A stretch of 64,000 bases of DNA from Bacillus mycoides (GTDB taxonomy: Bacteria > Bacillota > Bacilli > Bacillales > Bacillaceae_G): NCBI RefSeq assembly GCF_001757995.1, contig NZ_LXLV01000032.1, positions 40,572 to 104,571 on the forward strand, written 5' to 3'. Of the stretch, positions 44,022 through 56,474 are shown piece by piece (within the stretch, counting starts at the first letter, position 1; every line of letters begins with the position of its first letter). The position numbers were made by a program, and so were the translations under genes. The notes under the pieces are model-generated. The model saw only the letters and a list, made by a program, of their open reading frames with translations, had not been told where the DNA came from and searched no databases.

Positions 44022-44789
44022 TTATTGTATGAAACGAATGTTTTGCTTCTTCATTTCCGATTCTCTATCAGCTTTTACAATCCCTTTTTCATTCATTTCA
44101 TGTTTATTTATAGTTTTATATTTTACGTACGTATGAAATTCCGTTTTAAATGGAAACGGTGTAATTTGAATTGTTTCCTCGTCCACCCATTTAGCTTGAA
44201 TAGGCTTCTCCCCCTTACTATTAAACATTTCTGTTCCTTCAAAACCCTCTTTAAATAAATCAATTTCATCTTTCTTTTTTACACCAGGTTTATTCATACA
44301 TACATATAAAGAAAGTTCATCGCAAAACTTTAATAATCTATAATATTTATCGAACATCGCATATTGTTCTTTTGTTAACGTTTTCAAAATTCTTTTTTGT
44401 CGTTCCAATTCATGTTTATAAAAAGACATCATCTCTTCATTTTCCTCATTTAATGGAAATGATAAAAAGTGCTTACTACAAAGTAGCGCCCCGTATGGAT
44501 TAGAATCTTCAATTTCATTCAAGCCAATCGTATAAAAAACAAATCGTAATGAACTTGGACAATCCATAAATGTATACGGAATATTTTTAGCATCATTCAA
44601 AATTGGTACTTTATCAAGCTCTATCCATCCTCTATCATGTTCGTATATTGCATCAATTGTCTCTTTTTAGTATGTTTTATCTTCAAAAACATCTTCTTTT
44701 ATATGGCTTGCAATCTCATCAGCTAAAAAACCATGATCATGTTGACGAATTAATATACTTTCTTTCTCATTCTTTTCACGAAAAATCAT
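44022..44789 (-). pseudogene. DUF3891 protein gene with an in-frame premature stop
   Basis: ATG 44789, with the ribosome site ggggggag, opens a frame that runs without frame change for 256 codons to 44022. Codon 41 is TAA (44667-44669). The parts read 'ILIRQHDHGFLADEIASHI' before the stop and 'TIDAIYEHDRGWIELDKVP' after it, together the typical DUF3891 N-terminal region. The C-terminal part is 'WVDEETIQITPFPF'. A single base change from a GAA, CAA or AAA codon explains the stop. A TTG at 44600 could start a 192-residue product lacking the conserved His-rich start. Confidence 0.8.
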
Positions 44790-44994
44790 CCGTATACTCC
44801 CCCCTCATCTTCATATTATAACTTGTCGTATGCATCAATTCTTAATAAATTCCTTTTAATTTGCAGGGATTCAGTTTCTTTCAACGAAATTAACATAAAT
44901 ATACAGCATTCTTTCTAATCACAAAGTTAGCTTTATCTTTACTAACCATTATACTAAAACATTCATTCTAAAAAATTTTTTATGAGGTGAAAAC

Positions 44995-45267
44995 ATGAAT
45001 AAAACAGAATTAATTAAAAATGTGGCACAAACAGCTGATATTTCTCAAAAGGATGCTTCTGCAGCTGTACAATCCGTATTTGACACAATTGCTAACGCAT
45101 TACAATCTGGCGATAAAGTGCAATTAATTGGCTTTGGAACTTTTGAAGTGCGTGAAAGATCTGCCCGTACAGGACGTAATCCACAAACTGGCGAAGAAAT
45201 TCAAATCGCTGCTGGTAAAGTTCCAGCATTTAAAGCAGGTAAAGAATTAAAAGAAGCTGTAAAATAA
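44995..45267 (+). CDS. HU-type DNA-binding protein
   Basis: The 90-residue protein is a standard HU: '[20 protein letters not shown]', then the signature '[20 protein letters not shown]' and '[14 protein letters not shown]'. It bends DNA non-specifically as a dimer. Ribosome site gaggtg precedes the ATG. B. cereus-group genomes carry several HU paralogues; this one closes with a perfect 16-bp terminator. Confidence 0.95.
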   Translation: MNKTELIKNVAQTADISQKDASAAVQSVFDTIANALQSGDKVQLIGFGTFEVRERSARTGRNPQTGEEIQIAAGKVPAFKAGKELKEAVK

Positions 45268-45306
45268 ACAAGAAACCAGCCATTTTATAGGCTGGTTTCT
45301 TGTTTA
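45265..45306. terminator. Bidirectional terminator between HU and the siderophore unit
   Basis: Perfect 16-bp arms taaacaagaaaccagc/gctggtttcttgttta with a 10-base loop. Confidence 0.8.
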
Positions 45307-45310
45307 TTTC

Positions 45311-45853
45311 TTATTTAAGCAGTTCCTTTATATTCTCTGCATGATACACTTCACAAATATAAAATACACATTTGCAGTTACTTACAATTTGATATTTTCT
45401 AGTTGGATAAACATTCGCCGTAACAGAACATCCATCAAACAATTCGATAATATTTCCAGATGGCTGATATCCTTCATATAATACGTTTCTTCTTACTTCC
45501 ATCTTTTCTATAAGGTTTTCAACAGGAATATTTCCACTCTCTAATTCACTCTTTATTGTATCCGGTAAAAACGAAGTGTCTGCAAAAATTAGATTTTCAG
45601 ATAACACCTTACCTTTATAACTAACATTAGATACGCGATAAAGAAATGTTCCGTTTTTATCAAAGAAATTCTTTGCTTCTTTCGGAATATGCTGTCTATC
45701 TATTACCTCTTGTTCTAGAACATCAAATTGAACTGTATCATTCAAAAGCTTTTCTAAAGCGAGAATAGATGATGTATCTCCAGAAAATAAAATATTTTTA
45801 ATTGCTTGTACATTATAAGTTAATTCGTTTTTTCTATTTTCCGCCACTAACAT
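45311..45853 (-). CDS. Chorismate-lyase-like protein (DUF98/UbiC-UTRA fold)
   Basis: The 180-residue protein resembles the Rv2949c/DUF98 group of chorismate pyruvate-lyases: 'LNDTVQFDVLEQEVIDRQHI', then 'TFLYRVSNVSYKGKVLSENLI' and 'MEVRRNVLYEGYQPSG', with the Arg and Glu placement of that fold. Such enzymes release pyruvate from chorismate to give 4-hydroxybenzoate. ATG 45853 is chosen over GTG 45862 for its gaggtg spacing. It lies 29 bases after sfp with no terminator between, so it probably belongs to the bacillibactin transcript. The assignment is by pattern only. Confidence 0.55.
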   Translation of the reverse strand: MLVAENRKNELTYNVQAIKNILFSGDTSSILALEKLLNDTVQFDVLEQEVIDRQHIPKEAKNFFDKNGTFLYRVSNVSYKGKVLSENLIFADTSFLPDTIKSELESGNIPVENLIEKMEVRRNVLYEGYQPSGNIIELFDGCSVTANVYPTRKYQIVSNCKCVFYICEVYHAENIKELLK

Positions 45854-45882
45854 GAGGAACACCTCTTCTATAAAATATTTTA

Positions 45883-46638
45883 TTAAATTGATTTATAATT
45901 TAATAGCGATACCGCGTCTAACTGCGTAATTTCAGTTACTTCTTTACTAAATATTGCAATGGAAGCCATATAATCTAAACTAGGTCTTACATCTTCCATC
46001 ATTGTATTTTCTGCTAACTCTTGTTTATCCTTAAAAACCAACAATTTAGGAGGATCATTTGGAGCTGATACAGTAATTTCTACTGGTGGAATCAATAGTC
46101 CTTCACCTGTCGCTTTCAGCACTGCTTCTTTTCGAGTCCAAAATGTTAAAAATCCTTCTAGTCGCTGCTCATCAGGTAATTTCATAACTTGTGCTATTTC
46201 AATGTCTGTTAATACGCCCTCTGCCATTTTCATAACATCTACATTTGGATTCATTTGTTCAACATCAACACCGACAGATGCAGATTTTGTAAATGCAACG
46301 ACAACCCACTCACCCGAATGTGAAACGGATAATTGTGGCATACCTTCTGGTAATTGCGGCCTACCATGTTGTAACTTACATACCGGGCACATTCGATCAA
46401 TCGGCACTTGAACTGGCGACATAGAAAGTATCTTTCCAAGAACTAACCTACTAATTACGCAACCTATTATAAAACGTGCACGATCTACCGAATGATGATA
46501 TGAATTTGCTTTCTCTCTCTCTACATCATTTAGCAAATTGTAATGCCATGATTGCAAATCTGAAATTCTTGCCCACCATATTTGACAATCATTCTCATTC
46601 AAAGTTGGTACAGAATCTACAACTTTACTCTCTATCAT
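45883..46638 (-). CDS. sfp: 4'-phosphopantetheinyl transferase, Sfp type
   Basis: The 251-residue protein has the Sfp signatures 'ASVGVDVEQ' (Mg-binding Asp and Glu) and 'FWTRKEAVLKATGEGL' (catalytic Lys region), plus the N-terminal 'VDRARFIIGCVISRLVLG'. It transfers phosphopantetheine from CoA to the carrier domains of DhbB and DhbF. Placed last but one in the siderophore operon. The symbol follows function. Confidence 0.92.
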   Translation of the reverse strand: MIESKVVDSVPTLNENDCQIWWARISDLQSWHYNLLNDVEREKANSYHHSVDRARFIIGCVISRLVLGKILSMSPVQVPIDRMCPVCKLQHGRPQLPEGMPQLSVSHSGEWVVVAFTKSASVGVDVEQMNPNVDVMKMAEGVLTDIEIAQVMKLPDEQRLEGFLTFWTRKEAVLKATGEGLLIPPVEITVSAPNDPPKLLVFKDKQELAENTMMEDVRPSLDYMASIAIFSKEVTEITQLDAVSLLNYKSI

Positions 46639-46702
46639 GTAAACTCTCTCCTTTTAAATGCCAATATCACTTTATTTCAAAAGAGTATTAGCATGGTGCA
46701 AC

Positions 46703-48145
46703 TCATTCATTTACAACTTCTTTCTCTTTTTGTAATACAGATAACGGCTTTTTATTCTTCTTTGACATTACCTCTTTATCAGAAATACGTAAAGAAAATA
46801 GTAATGCTATAAGTAAAAATAGTGCTGATCCAATTAATGCCGCTTGATATGGTAAGAAATCTGATTGTGCGTTATTCTGTACGTTATTACTTCCAAAACC
46901 AGATAGTATACTAGCTAAAACAGCAACTCCTATGGCAGATCCTAATCGATTTTGCACATTGAATATAGTAGTTGCTCTACCCATAGAAGGTGGTGCAATA
47001 TTGTTAAAAGCAGAAAATTGAACAGCACCGACAGATTGACCTAAGAAAATACCTATGCCAAACAATAGTGCCCGTATTTGCCATGGATTCGTATCATGAT
47101 TTACAAAACTTAATAAAACAAATATTACCGCTGTACTTATTAATCCAATAGAGATTACCTTTCGAGCGCCTAATTTCTTATACGACCATGGTACAATCTG
47201 TGAAGAAATCATTAATCCAATCGCCTCTGGGAATGTCGTAAGACCTGATTCCAGCGCGGAAACTCCTATTACATTTTGATACATAAGTGGAAAAATAAAT
47301 AACATTCCTAGTAAACCAGCTGATGAAAACAACGAAATAAGACTCATTTTTCTAAAGACCGGTTCTTTTAATAAGCGTAAATCTAACATCGGTTGCTTCA
47401 CTTTCAGTTCTACAATAATAAACAATGTAATGAACACAATCCCAGCTATCCCAGTACTTATTATTTCTGGAGAAATCCAACCTTTTGATGGTCCTTGGCT
47501 AAGTGCATAGATGAGCATCGCAAAACCTGGTGCTGAAAGAACAAAACCGATAGAATCAAAACGACCAGCTGATTTTTCAATATGCTCTGCTAAAAATAGA
47601 AGTCCAAATAGCAACGCAATGATACCAAACGGTAGATTAATATAAAATGCCCAGCGCCAAGACATTTGATCTACAAAGAAACCACCAATAATTGGTCCGA
47701 TCGCTGGTGCAACAGCAATTGGAAGTACAATAAATCGAGAAATTTTTGGTCTTTCCTCTGGTGAAAATGTTCGGAATAACATCGCCATCCCGACTGGTGT
47801 TAAAAGCCCGCCACCAGCACCTTGAATGATACGAAAAATATTTAATGAAGTAATATCATTCGCAATTCCACATAATGCAGATGCAATTGTAAAAACGAAA
47901 AGGGCAGTTAAAAATACTTTTTTCGTACCAAAGCGATCGCCTAACCAACCAGAAATCGGAAGAAAAACAGCTAAGCTAACTAAATACCCAACATTCACTG
48001 TCCCCATTGCAGATGGGGGCACTTGTAGTTCTTTACTTATCGTTTGCAGTGCTACATTCACAATTGTTGCATCCATCGCAGCCATAAACATCGCTGTTAT
48101 ATAAACGATGCTTACAACTACTTTTGGATTTATTTTTACTTTCAT
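46703..48145 (-). CDS. DHA2-family MFS exporter, probable bacillibactin exporter
   Basis: The 480-residue protein has fourteen helices. MFS motif A is 'GWLGDRFGTKKVFLTAL', motif D1 'FMAAMDATIVNVALQTIS', and motif C of antiporters is 'APAIGPIIGGFFVDQMSWRW'. Its ATG overlaps the mbtH stop by one base (TAATG), so it is translated with the biosynthetic genes. Position within the operon points to export of bacillibactin, like YmfD of B. subtilis; that role is inference. Confidence 0.85.
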   Translation of the reverse strand: MKVKINPKVVVSIVYITAMFMAAMDATIVNVALQTISKELQVPPSAMGTVNVGYLVSLAVFLPISGWLGDRFGTKKVFLTALFVFTIASALCGIANDITSLNIFRIIQGAGGGLLTPVGMAMLFRTFSPEERPKISRFIVLPIAVAPAIGPIIGGFFVDQMSWRWAFYINLPFGIIALLFGLLFLAEHIEKSAGRFDSIGFVLSAPGFAMLIYALSQGPSKGWISPEIISTGIAGIVFITLFIIVELKVKQPMLDLRLLKEPVFRKMSLISLFSSAGLLGMLFIFPLMYQNVIGVSALESGLTTFPEAIGLMISSQIVPWSYKKLGARKVISIGLISTAVIFVLLSFVNHDTNPWQIRALLFGIGIFLGQSVGAVQFSAFNNIAPPSMGRATTIFNVQNRLGSAIGVAVLASILSGFGSNNVQNNAQSDFLPYQAALIGSALFLLIALLFSLRISDKEVMSKKNKKPLSVLQKEKEVVNE

Positions 48146-48369
48146 TATTGTTTTCCTACTAATATTTTTTCGCTAATTTGATTTTTTTTCGGCTCTAAAT
48201 CATTCCAGTTAACTTCAACGTATTCTAAGCAAACTTGTCTGCTAGCTTCTTCATGTACGACATTCCATCCAATTGGTACATCGAGAAAGGCAGGCCAGAG
48301 AGAATACTGGCCCTCCTCATTCATTAATACTTTATATGTGTAATTATCATTTTCAAATGGATTCGTCAT
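48145..48369 (-). CDS. MbtH-like NRPS helper protein
   Basis: The 74-residue protein has the MbtH pattern '[20 protein letters not shown]', '[17 protein letters not shown]' (conserved S-L-W-P and P-x-G-W) and '[14 protein letters not shown]'. It binds and activates adenylation domains. The start overlaps the dhbF stop by four bases (ATGA). Confidence 0.95.
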   Translation of the reverse strand: MTNPFENDNYTYKVLMNEEGQYSLWPAFLDVPIGWNVVHEEASRQVCLEYVEVNWNDLEPKKNQISEKILVGKQ

Positions 48370-51300
48370 ACTCTATTTACCCCTTTCTTATTCTGTAAAT
48401 ATTTCGCTAGCACTTGTCCAATTTCTGTTAGCGGCCCTGGCTGACATAAATCTTTATGTCTACAATCAATATCATGCTGCACGATTTCCCCGTCTAAATA
48501 ATTTAGCCACGTATTTGGAGAAATAGGATCAAACCAGTCTGGTATAACAGTAGATCTAAAGAATAAAATATCCCCGTTATAAACTTTCGGTACGTATTTC
48601 CCTAACAACCCTACCGAATTTACATATGTTTCTTTCAAGTTCAAAATAGTCCCTTCTTCAAGACTTGCTAATGCACTTCCATCTTTGCGAAGTATTGCAA
48701 CCGCACTTTCCATAGTTAGTGGTTTACCATCCATATTATCTGGATCATATCCACCTAAAGCAAGTAATGCGATTAACGCTTCTTCTTCAGTAGGTGCTTC
48801 CGTATTCGGTAAGAAGTGACCAGGATACGAATCAAGCATAACGAGTATTTCTACTTCTTCCCCTTCATTTTGAAGTTGCGCCGCCATTGCATGAACAACA
48901 TTTCCTCCAAGCGACCAACCGAGTAAACGATACGGTCCGTGAGGCTGTACTTCACGAACGTGTTTCAAATAATCCGCCGCCATCTCCTCTAAGCTTTTTG
49001 GAAGTTCTTCGTTTTCAGCGATACCACGTGCTTGTACACCATAGATTGGATAATCTGTTCCTAAAGATTTCATAAGTCCTGCATAGCACCAACTTAATCC
49101 ACCCGCTGGATGTACACAAAATAGTGGTAATTGATCTCCGCTTGCTCGTAATGGAAGCAACACATCAAGTGCACTTTGACCATTCCCCATTTCAAGTCTT
49201 TCAGCAAGCCCTGCAACAGTAGGTGCTGCAAATAAAGTTCCAATATTTAGTTCAACTCCAAGTGCCTCTTTTATACGACTCATAAGTTGCACTGCAAGAA
49301 GTGAATGACCACCAAGATCAAAGAATCCGTCATCAATTCCAATTTGAGACACACTTAAAACTTCTGTAAACAAGTCACATAACATTTCTTCTTGCGGTGT
49401 TCTTGGTCCGCGGCTAGAAGATGACGCAATAAATTCTGGAGCTGGCAATGCCTTTCTATCTAATTTACCGTTTGGAGTTAAAGGTAACTCCTTTACTACT
49501 ACAAAAGCGTATGGAACCATATAATCTGGCAAACTACCTCCAGCATGCTGACGCATTTCATTCGTATCAATCGTTTCATTATTTGATGCGACGATATAAG
49601 AAACTAATCGTTTATCCCCTGGTTGATCTTCCCGGACAATAACAGCTACTTGTTCAACTTTAGGATGTTTCATTATTACCGCTTCTATTTCCCCTAATTC
49701 AATTCGGAATCCACGAATTTTAATTTGATGATCTGCACGTCCTATATAATCTAACGTCCCATCTTGACGCCAGCGCGCTAGATCTCCTGTACGATACATT
49801 CTTGTACCTGGCTTACCAAATGGATCTGCGATAAAACGTTCAGCAGTTAATCCTGCTCTTCCTAAATATCCACGAGCCAGTCCTGCACCTGCAACATACA
49901 TTTCTCCAACTACTCCAGGTGGCATCGGTTGTAAATAGTTATCTAATACGTATACTTTAAGATCCGGTATACTGCACCCGATTAAACTATTTGCTCGTAA
50001 AGAGACGATGCTCTCATCTAATTCAATATAACTAACATGTACCGTCGTCTCCGTTATACCGTACATATTAATAAGCTTCGGTGAGTTATGAGGATGACGA
50101 CTATACCAATCTTCTAATCGACTTAGTTCAAGTGCTTCTCCTCCAAAAACAACATATCGTAAAGATAATTTTTGACCAATCTCTTCATTTTCACGATCGG
50201 CTTGCATCAATTGATAGAACGCTGATGGAGTTTGGTTTAAAACAGTCACCTTTTCCTTAACAAGAAGCTGTAAAAATTCTTTTGGCGAGCGACTTACAGT
50301 ATGTGGTACTACAACTAGACGCCCTCCATATAATAAAGGTCCCCAAATTTCCCAAACCGAGAAATCAAAAGCGTATGAATGGAACATCGTCCACACATCG
50401 TCTGCGTCAAATTGGAACCAATGATCAGTTGCTCCTAAAAGTCTTACTACATTTTGATGGGGTATCATAACGCCTTTCGGTCTACCTGTTGAGCCTGACG
50501 TATAAATAACGTAAGCAATATGTGAAGGAGATAACGGCTTAATGCGCTCCATTTCATCAATATTGTCTTCACTATATTTCTCAATTTCTTCTATTACGTT
50601 CACATCATCAACTAAAATCTTTAGTGCTCCATCACATTCAATTTCCACATCTGAATTTGTTAAAACACATGATGGTTTCGCATCGTGTAGCATAAATGAA
50701 ATACGATCTGACGGATAATCCGGATCTAACGGAAGGTATCCCGCACCAGCTTTCAGAACAGCTAGTAAGCTCACAACCATATTTAAAGATCTCGGCATCG
50801 CTAAAGCAACGAGTTGATCAGGACCGACTCCTTTTGCTATTAACAAACGAGCTATTTTATTCGCTTTTCTATTTAGCTCTTCATAAGTTAGCTTTTCATC
50901 TTCAAAGACGACAGCAATAGAATTTGGATTTACATGAGCCTGCTTTTCAAATAATTGTGGCAATGTCATTTCAGGTACAATTTGAAAACCACCATTCCAC
51001 TTTTCTAAAACTGTATTTCGCTCTGCTAAAGTTAATATTTCTAATCTACCAATTGATTGATCAGGATGTTTCGCTGCATCATCTAATAACAGAATGAATC
51101 GTTCTATTAGTTTTTGAACCGTTTCACGTTTATATAAATCGGTACTAAACTCTAGCAATCCGTGTAAGCCGTTTGAAGTACCATCAACTCCGTTACTCTC
51201 GCTAATTTCAAATGTTAAATCAAATTTTGCAGAACCAACACTTTGAATTTCAAGGCTCGCTTCTAAATCCGGGACATCAAACGTCGCTTCAGGCGTATTT

Positions 51301-54300
51301 TGGAAAGCTAACATAACTTGAAACAGCGGATGACTATTTCGGGTACGTACTGGGTTTAACACTTCAACGAGTCGTTCAAATGGAACATCTTGATTTTCAT
51401 AAGCTGCCAGATTTACCTGTTTCACTCTATTTAATAGCTCTTTAAAACTTGGATCTCCTGATGTATTTGTACGTAACACTAATGTATTTACAAATAAACC
51501 AACTATATTTGATAGCGCATCGTCATTTCTTCCGGCAATTGGACTACCCATTGGTATATCAGTACCAGCACCTAATCTCGTAAATAAAGCGCTTAGTCCT
51601 GCTTGCAACACCATAAACAAACTAACTCCATTTTTACGAGCGAGCTCTACTAACCTACTATGCATACCTTCATCTATATGAAAATGAATTGTTTCCCCAC
51701 GATAACTCGTTTCAATTGGACGCTGAAAATCTGTAGGTAACTCCATTTGATCTGGCAAACCTTTTAGCTCTTCTTTCCAAAAATCTAATTGTGTTGAAAT
51801 AAGACTTTCTGGTGTATTTTCATCACCTAGTAGTTGCTGTTGCCATAGTGAATAATCTGCGTATTGAACTGGAAGGGCTTCTAGTTGAACACTATCACCT
51901 TGACATCGTGCTTTATAAGCTACTGTAAAGTCTCTCGTTAATGGTTGTAATGACCATCCATCTCCTACAATATGATGTAAAAGAATTAGTAATACATGTT
52001 CGTTGTCACTCACTTTAAAAAGTTGTAAACGAACTGCTGGTTCGATATCAAGATTAAAACTATATCTTACAGCTTCAGACAGTGCACTTTCTAATTCATC
52101 CTTACATGTTTTTGTTATGATCATTTTTAGATTCAATTTATCCATTTCTAGAATTCTTTGATATGAACTACCAAGTGAATTCGGGAAAATCGTTCTAAGT
52201 GTTTCATGTTTTTCAACAACATCATAAAAGGCACCTTGCAGTGCTTCCTCGTTCAATTCTCCTGACATACGAATGACTAACGGAATATTATAAGTAGGAC
52301 TTGGACCCTCTAAACAATTTAAGAACCATAACCTGCGCTGTGCAAATGAAAGTGGAACTTCATTTGGTCTATCAGTTTTCTTAATAGCTGGTCTTGCGCT
52401 TTTTGCACGATCCAATTGTTTCGCTAATTCAGCAACAGTTGGCGATTCAAATAGCTTCCCTATTCCTAATTCCACACTTAAAGTTTCACGAATTCTTACC
52501 ATTAGACGAGATGCAAGAAGCGAATGACCACCCATTTCAAAGAAATTATCATCAATGCTAATTCGCGATACACCAAGTACTTCTGCAAATAAATCACATA
52601 GTATTTCTTCTTTCGGATTTCTAGCAACTCTCTCATTGTCCATTCCATTAAAATCAGGAGCAGGTAATTTCTTTCTATCAACCTTACCATTTGGCGTTAA
52701 TGGTAATTCTTCTAACAAAACAAATGCCGATGGTACCATATAATTCGCTAAACTTTCTGAAACATAAGAACGAATTTCCGAAAGATTAATTGGTTCCTTC
52801 TCTTCGGCAACGATATACGCAATGATTCGTTTATCATTTGGGCGATCTTCTCGTACCATTACTACCGCTTGTTGAATATTTTCATGTCGTTGTAATACCG
52901 TTTCAATTTCAGCTAATTCAATTCGGAAACCGCGAATTTTAATTTGATGATCCGCGCGACTAACGTACTCTAAAACACCATCGTTACGCCATTTCACAAG
53001 ATCACCTGTGCGGTACATACGCTCCCCTGGTTTTCCATAAGGATTTGCAACAAACCGTTCAGCTGTTAACTCTGGTTTTCCTAAATATCCATTCGCAAGT
53101 CCTTCCCCTGCAATATATAATTCACCAATTACTCCAGGTGGAACTGGTTGTAACCCGGCATCCAATACATACACTTCTGTATTCCAAATCGGCTTTCCAA
53201 TAGGAGGTATACCAATTTCATTTTCATCAATGTTCATGACAGTAGACCAAATTGTCGTTTCAGTTGGTCCATATAAGTTTGTTATAGAGCAACCTAATTC
53301 TTTTAATTCATTTGCTAAATGGGCCGGAAGCGCTTCACCACCAACGAGCACATTTAGCCCTTGTAGCCTCTCTGGATATTCAGTTATTAACGCCTGCCAT
53401 AACGTCGGTGTAGCTTGCATAATTGTCACTCTTTCTTCTTGTAACAATGCAGTTAACGCAGAAGGCTCTTGAATTACCTCTTTTTGAGCAATTGTTATAC
53501 TTGCACCACTAATAAGAGGTAAATAAATTTCTAAAGCAGAAATATCAAACGCAAATGTTGTAACTGCTAATAAATGATCGTTTTCATGTAATGAAAACAT
53601 ATCGTCCATGGCCAATAAAAAGTTACTTAAAGCTTTCATAGGAACAATTACACCTTTTGGATTTCCGGTTGAGCCTGAAGTATAAATTGTATAAGCTGGG
53701 TTTAAAAGTGACTCATCATTTTTTAATGGTATATTCATAGGAGAATATGTTTTTAACGCTATTTTCATTTCTTCACTATCTAATTCGATTTTTTTCATAT
53801 CATTTTCTATTACTAAAGTAGATGAAACAGATGAATGTGTGATGATACAAACTGGTTTTGCATCATTTACTATATAATTTATTCGCTCAGCTGGATATTC
53901 TGGATCTATTGGTAAATACGCTGCACCAGCCTTTAAAACTGCTAGCATACTAACTACCATTTCTATTGATCTTTGAAATACTAAGGCTACAAACTGATTT
54001 GCTTGTACTCCTTCTTCTACTAAATAGTTTGCTAATTCATTCGCTCGTTCATTTAGCTCTTTATACGTAAGTTTTATCCCGTTACAAGTAACTGCTATTT
54101 TATTTGGATTTTTTTGTACTTGTTTTTCAAATAATATAGGTAGATTAATTAGCTCTTCAGCTTTTTTAGTTTCATTCCATTCCAATAAAACTTTATGATT
54201 TTCTTCAGGAAGAGTAATGTTTATTTTTCCAATCGGCTCGTCTTTGTAATAATTATTTATCACTAATTCTAATAGATTCATAAATCTTTCTTTATGCAAT

Positions 54301-55526
54301 GCTAGTTCCGTACCATTATATACTTCCGGATTCGCATCAAAATGAATCATTAACTCATTTTCATCGAAGCGTTTATATACATTTATCGATAAATCATCGA
54401 CAGGTCCTGCTGATAAATTATGTGTAATACCACGATTTCCAGCAAAGTTAAGCCCATAATCAAAAGGCATAACATTCACTAACGGCCCAAATAATCTTTG
54501 ATTTTCACCTAGTAACTTCAAGTCTCTTCTTAATTCCTCATGACGATATTTATGATGACGACGTACGTCTCGAATTTCTTTAGAAACTTGCTGTATTAAT
54601 TCTGCAAAAGTTATATTTGGAGCTACAGTGAGACGCAGTGGAACTAAATTCATTACCATGCTTGGTGTATGAATGGATACAGAGCCTAGACGCCCCATCA
54701 TTGGCAAACCTAAAACAATATCATTTGCACCTGTTAACTTATGCATATAAATACTTGTTACAGCTACAACAAATTCGGGCCAACTCGTTAACGAAATATT
54801 GATATCTTCTAGTAAAGTTTTCGTACTAGAATTTGATAAATAAGCAGTTTCTCGTGAAAATCCATTTGATGTTCTCGGCGCTCGTTCTGCCAAACTTACA
54901 ACTTCCGGTTCATCTGCAAACTTCTCTAACCAAAAAGTACGATCTTCCTGAAATTGTTTAGATTCACGATACTCATTATCTTCTTGTACAATTTTTGCAA
55001 GAGAGCCAAATGGCTTTTCATTCTTGTTTGTTTCTTCTATAAGTGATGTATACTCATTCGCTACCTTTTGGCTAAGAAGTGAAAATCCATAACCATCCAT
55101 CACAATGTGATGGATGCGCTGATACCAAAAGAAACGATTATGTTCAACTTGAATAAGTACTTCAGTAAATAATTTATCCTCTTTTAAATCCACAGGCATA
55201 GATAAATCATTTTTCATCCATACTTTAGCAGCTTCTTCAGGATTTTTTTCTTTACGAACGTCAATAAAATGCATATGAAACTTTGACGATTCCTCAATAA
55301 CTTGCCATGGGCCAATTTCATCCTCTTCGAAACGAACATGAAGTGCTTCTGCTTCTGTTACCACTTTACGTACAGCTAATTCGAAAATTTCTTGATTAAT
55401 TGTTCCGTTTATTTCTACATATTCCCCAGTATTATAAATCGGACTAAGCGGATCTAATTGTTGCGCAAACCACATACCAGACTGCGCAGATGATAACGAA
55501 TGACGAATCTTTTGACTGTTAGGCAT
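48366..55526 (-). CDS. dhbF: Bacillibactin NRPS DhbF (C-A-T-C-A-T-TE)
   Basis: A 2386-residue dimodular synthetase. Condensation 1 spans 1-450 with HHIVMDG near 140. Adenylation 1 spans about 465-960 with '[11 protein letters not shown]' near 615. Carrier 1 has its phosphopantetheine serine at 1002 ([11 protein letters not shown]). Condensation 2 has HHIVGDG near 1184. Adenylation 2 has '[11 protein letters not shown]' near 1675. Carrier 2 serine is 2075 ([11 protein letters not shown]). The thioesterase has GWSLGG with Ser 2205. In the known pathway the modules load glycine and threonine onto 2,3-dihydroxybenzoate, and the thioesterase trimerises and cyclises the product. The frame is intact and no module is missing. 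Confidence 0.96.
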   Translation of the reverse strand: MPNSQKIRHSLSSAQSGMWFAQQLDPLSPIYNTGEYVEINGTINQEIFELAVRKVVTEAEALHVRFEEDEIGPWQVIEESSKFHMHFIDVRKEKNPEEAAKVWMKNDLSMPVDLKEDKLFTEVLIQVEHNRFFWYQRIHHIVMDGYGFSLLSQKVANEYTSLIEETNKNEKPFGSLAKIVQEDNEYRESKQFQEDRTFWLEKFADEPEVVSLAERAPRTSNGFSRETAYLSNSSTKTLLEDINISLTSWPEFVVAVTSIYMHKLTGANDIVLGLPMMGRLGSVSIHTPSMVMNLVPLRLTVAPNITFAELIQQVSKEIRDVRRHHKYRHEELRRDLKLLGENQRLFGPLVNVMPFDYGLNFAGNRGITHNLSAGPVDDLSINVYKRFDENELMIHFDANPEVYNGTELALHKERFMNLLELVINNYYKDEPIGKINITLPEENHKVLLEWNETKKAEELINLPILFEKQVQKNPNKIAVTCNGIKLTYKELNERANELANYLVEEGVQANQFVALVFQRSIEMVVSMLAVLKAGAAYLPIDPEYPAERINYIVNDAKPVCIITHSSVSSTLVIENDMKKIELDSEEMKIALKTYSPMNIPLKNDESLLNPAYTIYTSGSTGNPKGVIVPMKALSNFLLAMDDMFSLHENDHLLAVTTFAFDISALEIYLPLISGASITIAQKEVIQEPSALTALLQEERVTIMQATPTLWQALITEYPERLQGLNVLVGGEALPAHLANELKELGCSITNLYGPTETTIWSTVMNIDENEIGIPPIGKPIWNTEVYVLDAGLQPVPPGVIGELYIAGEGLANGYLGKPELTAERFVANPYGKPGERMYRTGDLVKWRNDGVLEYVSRADHQIKIRGFRIELAEIETVLQRHENIQQAVVMVREDRPNDKRIIAYIVAEEKEPINLSEIRSYVSESLANYMVPSAFVLLEELPLTPNGKVDRKKLPAPDFNGMDNERVARNPKEEILCDLFAEVLGVSRISIDDNFFEMGGHSLLASRLMVRIRETLSVELGIGKLFESPTVAELAKQLDRAKSARPAIKKTDRPNEVPLSFAQRRLWFLNCLEGPSPTYNIPLVIRMSGELNEEALQGAFYDVVEKHETLRTIFPNSLGSSYQRILEMDKLNLKMIITKTCKDELESALSEAVRYSFNLDIEPAVRLQLFKVSDNEHVLLILLHHIVGDGWSLQPLTRDFTVAYKARCQGDSVQLEALPVQYADYSLWQQQLLGDENTPESLISTQLDFWKEELKGLPDQMELPTDFQRPIETSYRGETIHFHIDEGMHSRLVELARKNGVSLFMVLQAGLSALFTRLGAGTDIPMGSPIAGRNDDALSNIVGLFVNTLVLRTNTSGDPSFKELLNRVKQVNLAAYENQDVPFERLVEVLNPVRTRNSHPLFQVMLAFQNTPEATFDVPDLEASLEIQSVGSAKFDLTFEISESNGVDGTSNGLHGLLEFSTDLYKRETVQKLIERFILLLDDAAKHPDQSIGRLEILTLAERNTVLEKWNGGFQIVPEMTLPQLFEKQAHVNPNSIAVVFEDEKLTYEELNRKANKIARLLIAKGVGPDQLVALAMPRSLNMVVSLLAVLKAGAGYLPLDPDYPSDRISFMLHDAKPSCVLTNSDVEIECDGALKILVDDVNVIEEIEKYSEDNIDEMERIKPLSPSHIAYVIYTSGSTGRPKGVMIPHQNVVRLLGATDHWFQFDADDVWTMFHSYAFDFSVWEIWGPLLYGGRLVVVPHTVSRSPKEFLQLLVKEKVTVLNQTPSAFYQLMQADRENEEIGQKLSLRYVVFGGEALELSRLEDWYSRHPHNSPKLINMYGITETTVHVSYIELDESIVSLRANSLIGCSIPDLKVYVLDNYLQPMPPGVVGEMYVAGAGLARGYLGRAGLTAERFIADPFGKPGTRMYRTGDLARWRQDGTLDYIGRADHQIKIRGFRIELGEIEAVIMKHPKVEQVAVIVREDQPGDKRLVSYIVASNNETIDTNEMRQHAGGSLPDYMVPYAFVVVKELPLTPNGKLDRKALPAPEFIASSSSRGPRTPQEEMLCDLFTEVLSVSQIGIDDGFFDLGGHSLLAVQLMSRIKEALGVELNIGTLFAAPTVAGLAERLEMGNGQSALDVLLPLRASGDQLPLFCVHPAGGLSWCYAGLMKSLGTDYPIYGVQARGIAENEELPKSLEEMAADYLKHVREVQPHGPYRLLGWSLGGNVVHAMAAQLQNEGEEVEILVMLDSYPGHFLPNTEAPTEEEALIALLALGGYDPDNMDGKPLTMESAVAILRKDGSALASLEEGTILNLKETYVNSVGLLGKYVPKVYNGDILFFRSTVIPDWFDPISPNTWLNYLDGEIVQHDIDCRHKDLCQPGPLTEIGQVLAKYLQNKKGVNRV

Positions 55527-55559
55527 TCTTTACTACCCCTTTATTATGTAGTCTATTTG

Positions 55560-56450
55560 TTACAGCACTTGTGCTGCTTGTGAAGATAGTAAACGGTACC
55601 AATCATCAACAGTTGGACGTTCTGCTAAATCTGCAAAAGTGATTTCTTTCCCTTCGCGACGCCATTTCTCTACTAAACTCATAATTCTGACCGAATCAAG
55701 TCCTCTATTTAATAAGTCTTCAGCAACTTCAATACTCTCTACTGGCTCACGGAGTAATTGTGCAACTAGTTCATGCACTTCCTGTAAAGTGATCCCTTCA
55801 CCGTCATTACCTTTTAAATTTTGTAAATCTTTTAACAGTAAGTTGGTTGATGTCGTTACTGCACATCTATTAGATGCATACTGCAATGCTTGTTTATGAT
55901 GCTCTAGTGAAAAATCAGCAACTGCATCTGCTACAAAAAATGGCTCTATACCATCCATAAATGCTTCACAAGCTGTTAAAAGGCAGCCAATATGCGCATA
56001 AATACCGCAAATAATAAGTTGATCTCTTCCCTGTTCATTTAAAATTTCTAATAGATTTGTCTTTTTAAATGCACTATATCTCCATTTTGTCAGGAATATA
56101 TCATCTTCAGGAGTAAGTTCATCGACAATTTTCTTTTTATCTGGTCCAGCAGGAATACCGTCACCCCAAAAGTCTTGTAATAACCCTCGTTGTTCTAACG
56201 TTTGTCCACCAGGTTGTGCTGTATAAACAACTGGTATACCAAGTTCCTTGCATCTTTCTCTTATCACCTTAATATTTGAAATTAGTTCTACTTTTGGCGA
56301 TTCTTTATCGCTATATGCATCAAGAAAATATTCTTGCATGTCGTGGATTAGAAGAACTGCACGTTTCGGATCCGGTGTCCAATTCACTTTATTTTTTGGT
56401 AGTTCTGATTCAACTGGCATTTTATATACTGAAATAGATGGGATAGCCAT
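55560..56450 (-). CDS. dhbB: Isochorismatase / aryl carrier protein
   Basis: The 296-residue protein has two domains. The isochorismatase part (1-210) shows 'RAVLLIHDMQEYFLDAYSD' (catalytic Asp), 'FLTKWRYSAFKKTNL' (Lys) and 'ICGIYAHIGCLLTACEAF' (the Cys region). The aryl carrier domain at the end has its phosphopantetheine serine in 'LLNRGLDSVRIMSLVEKW'. It converts isochorismate to 2,3-dihydro-2,3-dihydroxybenzoate and carries the activated aryl acid to DhbF. Confidence 0.95.
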   Translation of the reverse strand: MAIPSISVYKMPVESELPKNKVNWTPDPKRAVLLIHDMQEYFLDAYSDKESPKVELISNIKVIRERCKELGIPVVYTAQPGGQTLEQRGLLQDFWGDGIPAGPDKKKIVDELTPEDDIFLTKWRYSAFKKTNLLEILNEQGRDQLIICGIYAHIGCLLTACEAFMDGIEPFFVADAVADFSLEHHKQALQYASNRCAVTTSTNLLLKDLQNLKGNDGEGITLQEVHELVAQLLREPVESIEVAEDLLNRGLDSVRIMSLVEKWRREGKEITFADLAERPTVDDWYRLLSSQAAQVL

Positions 56451-56474
56451 CTAATCACTTCCTTCCGATTTTTA

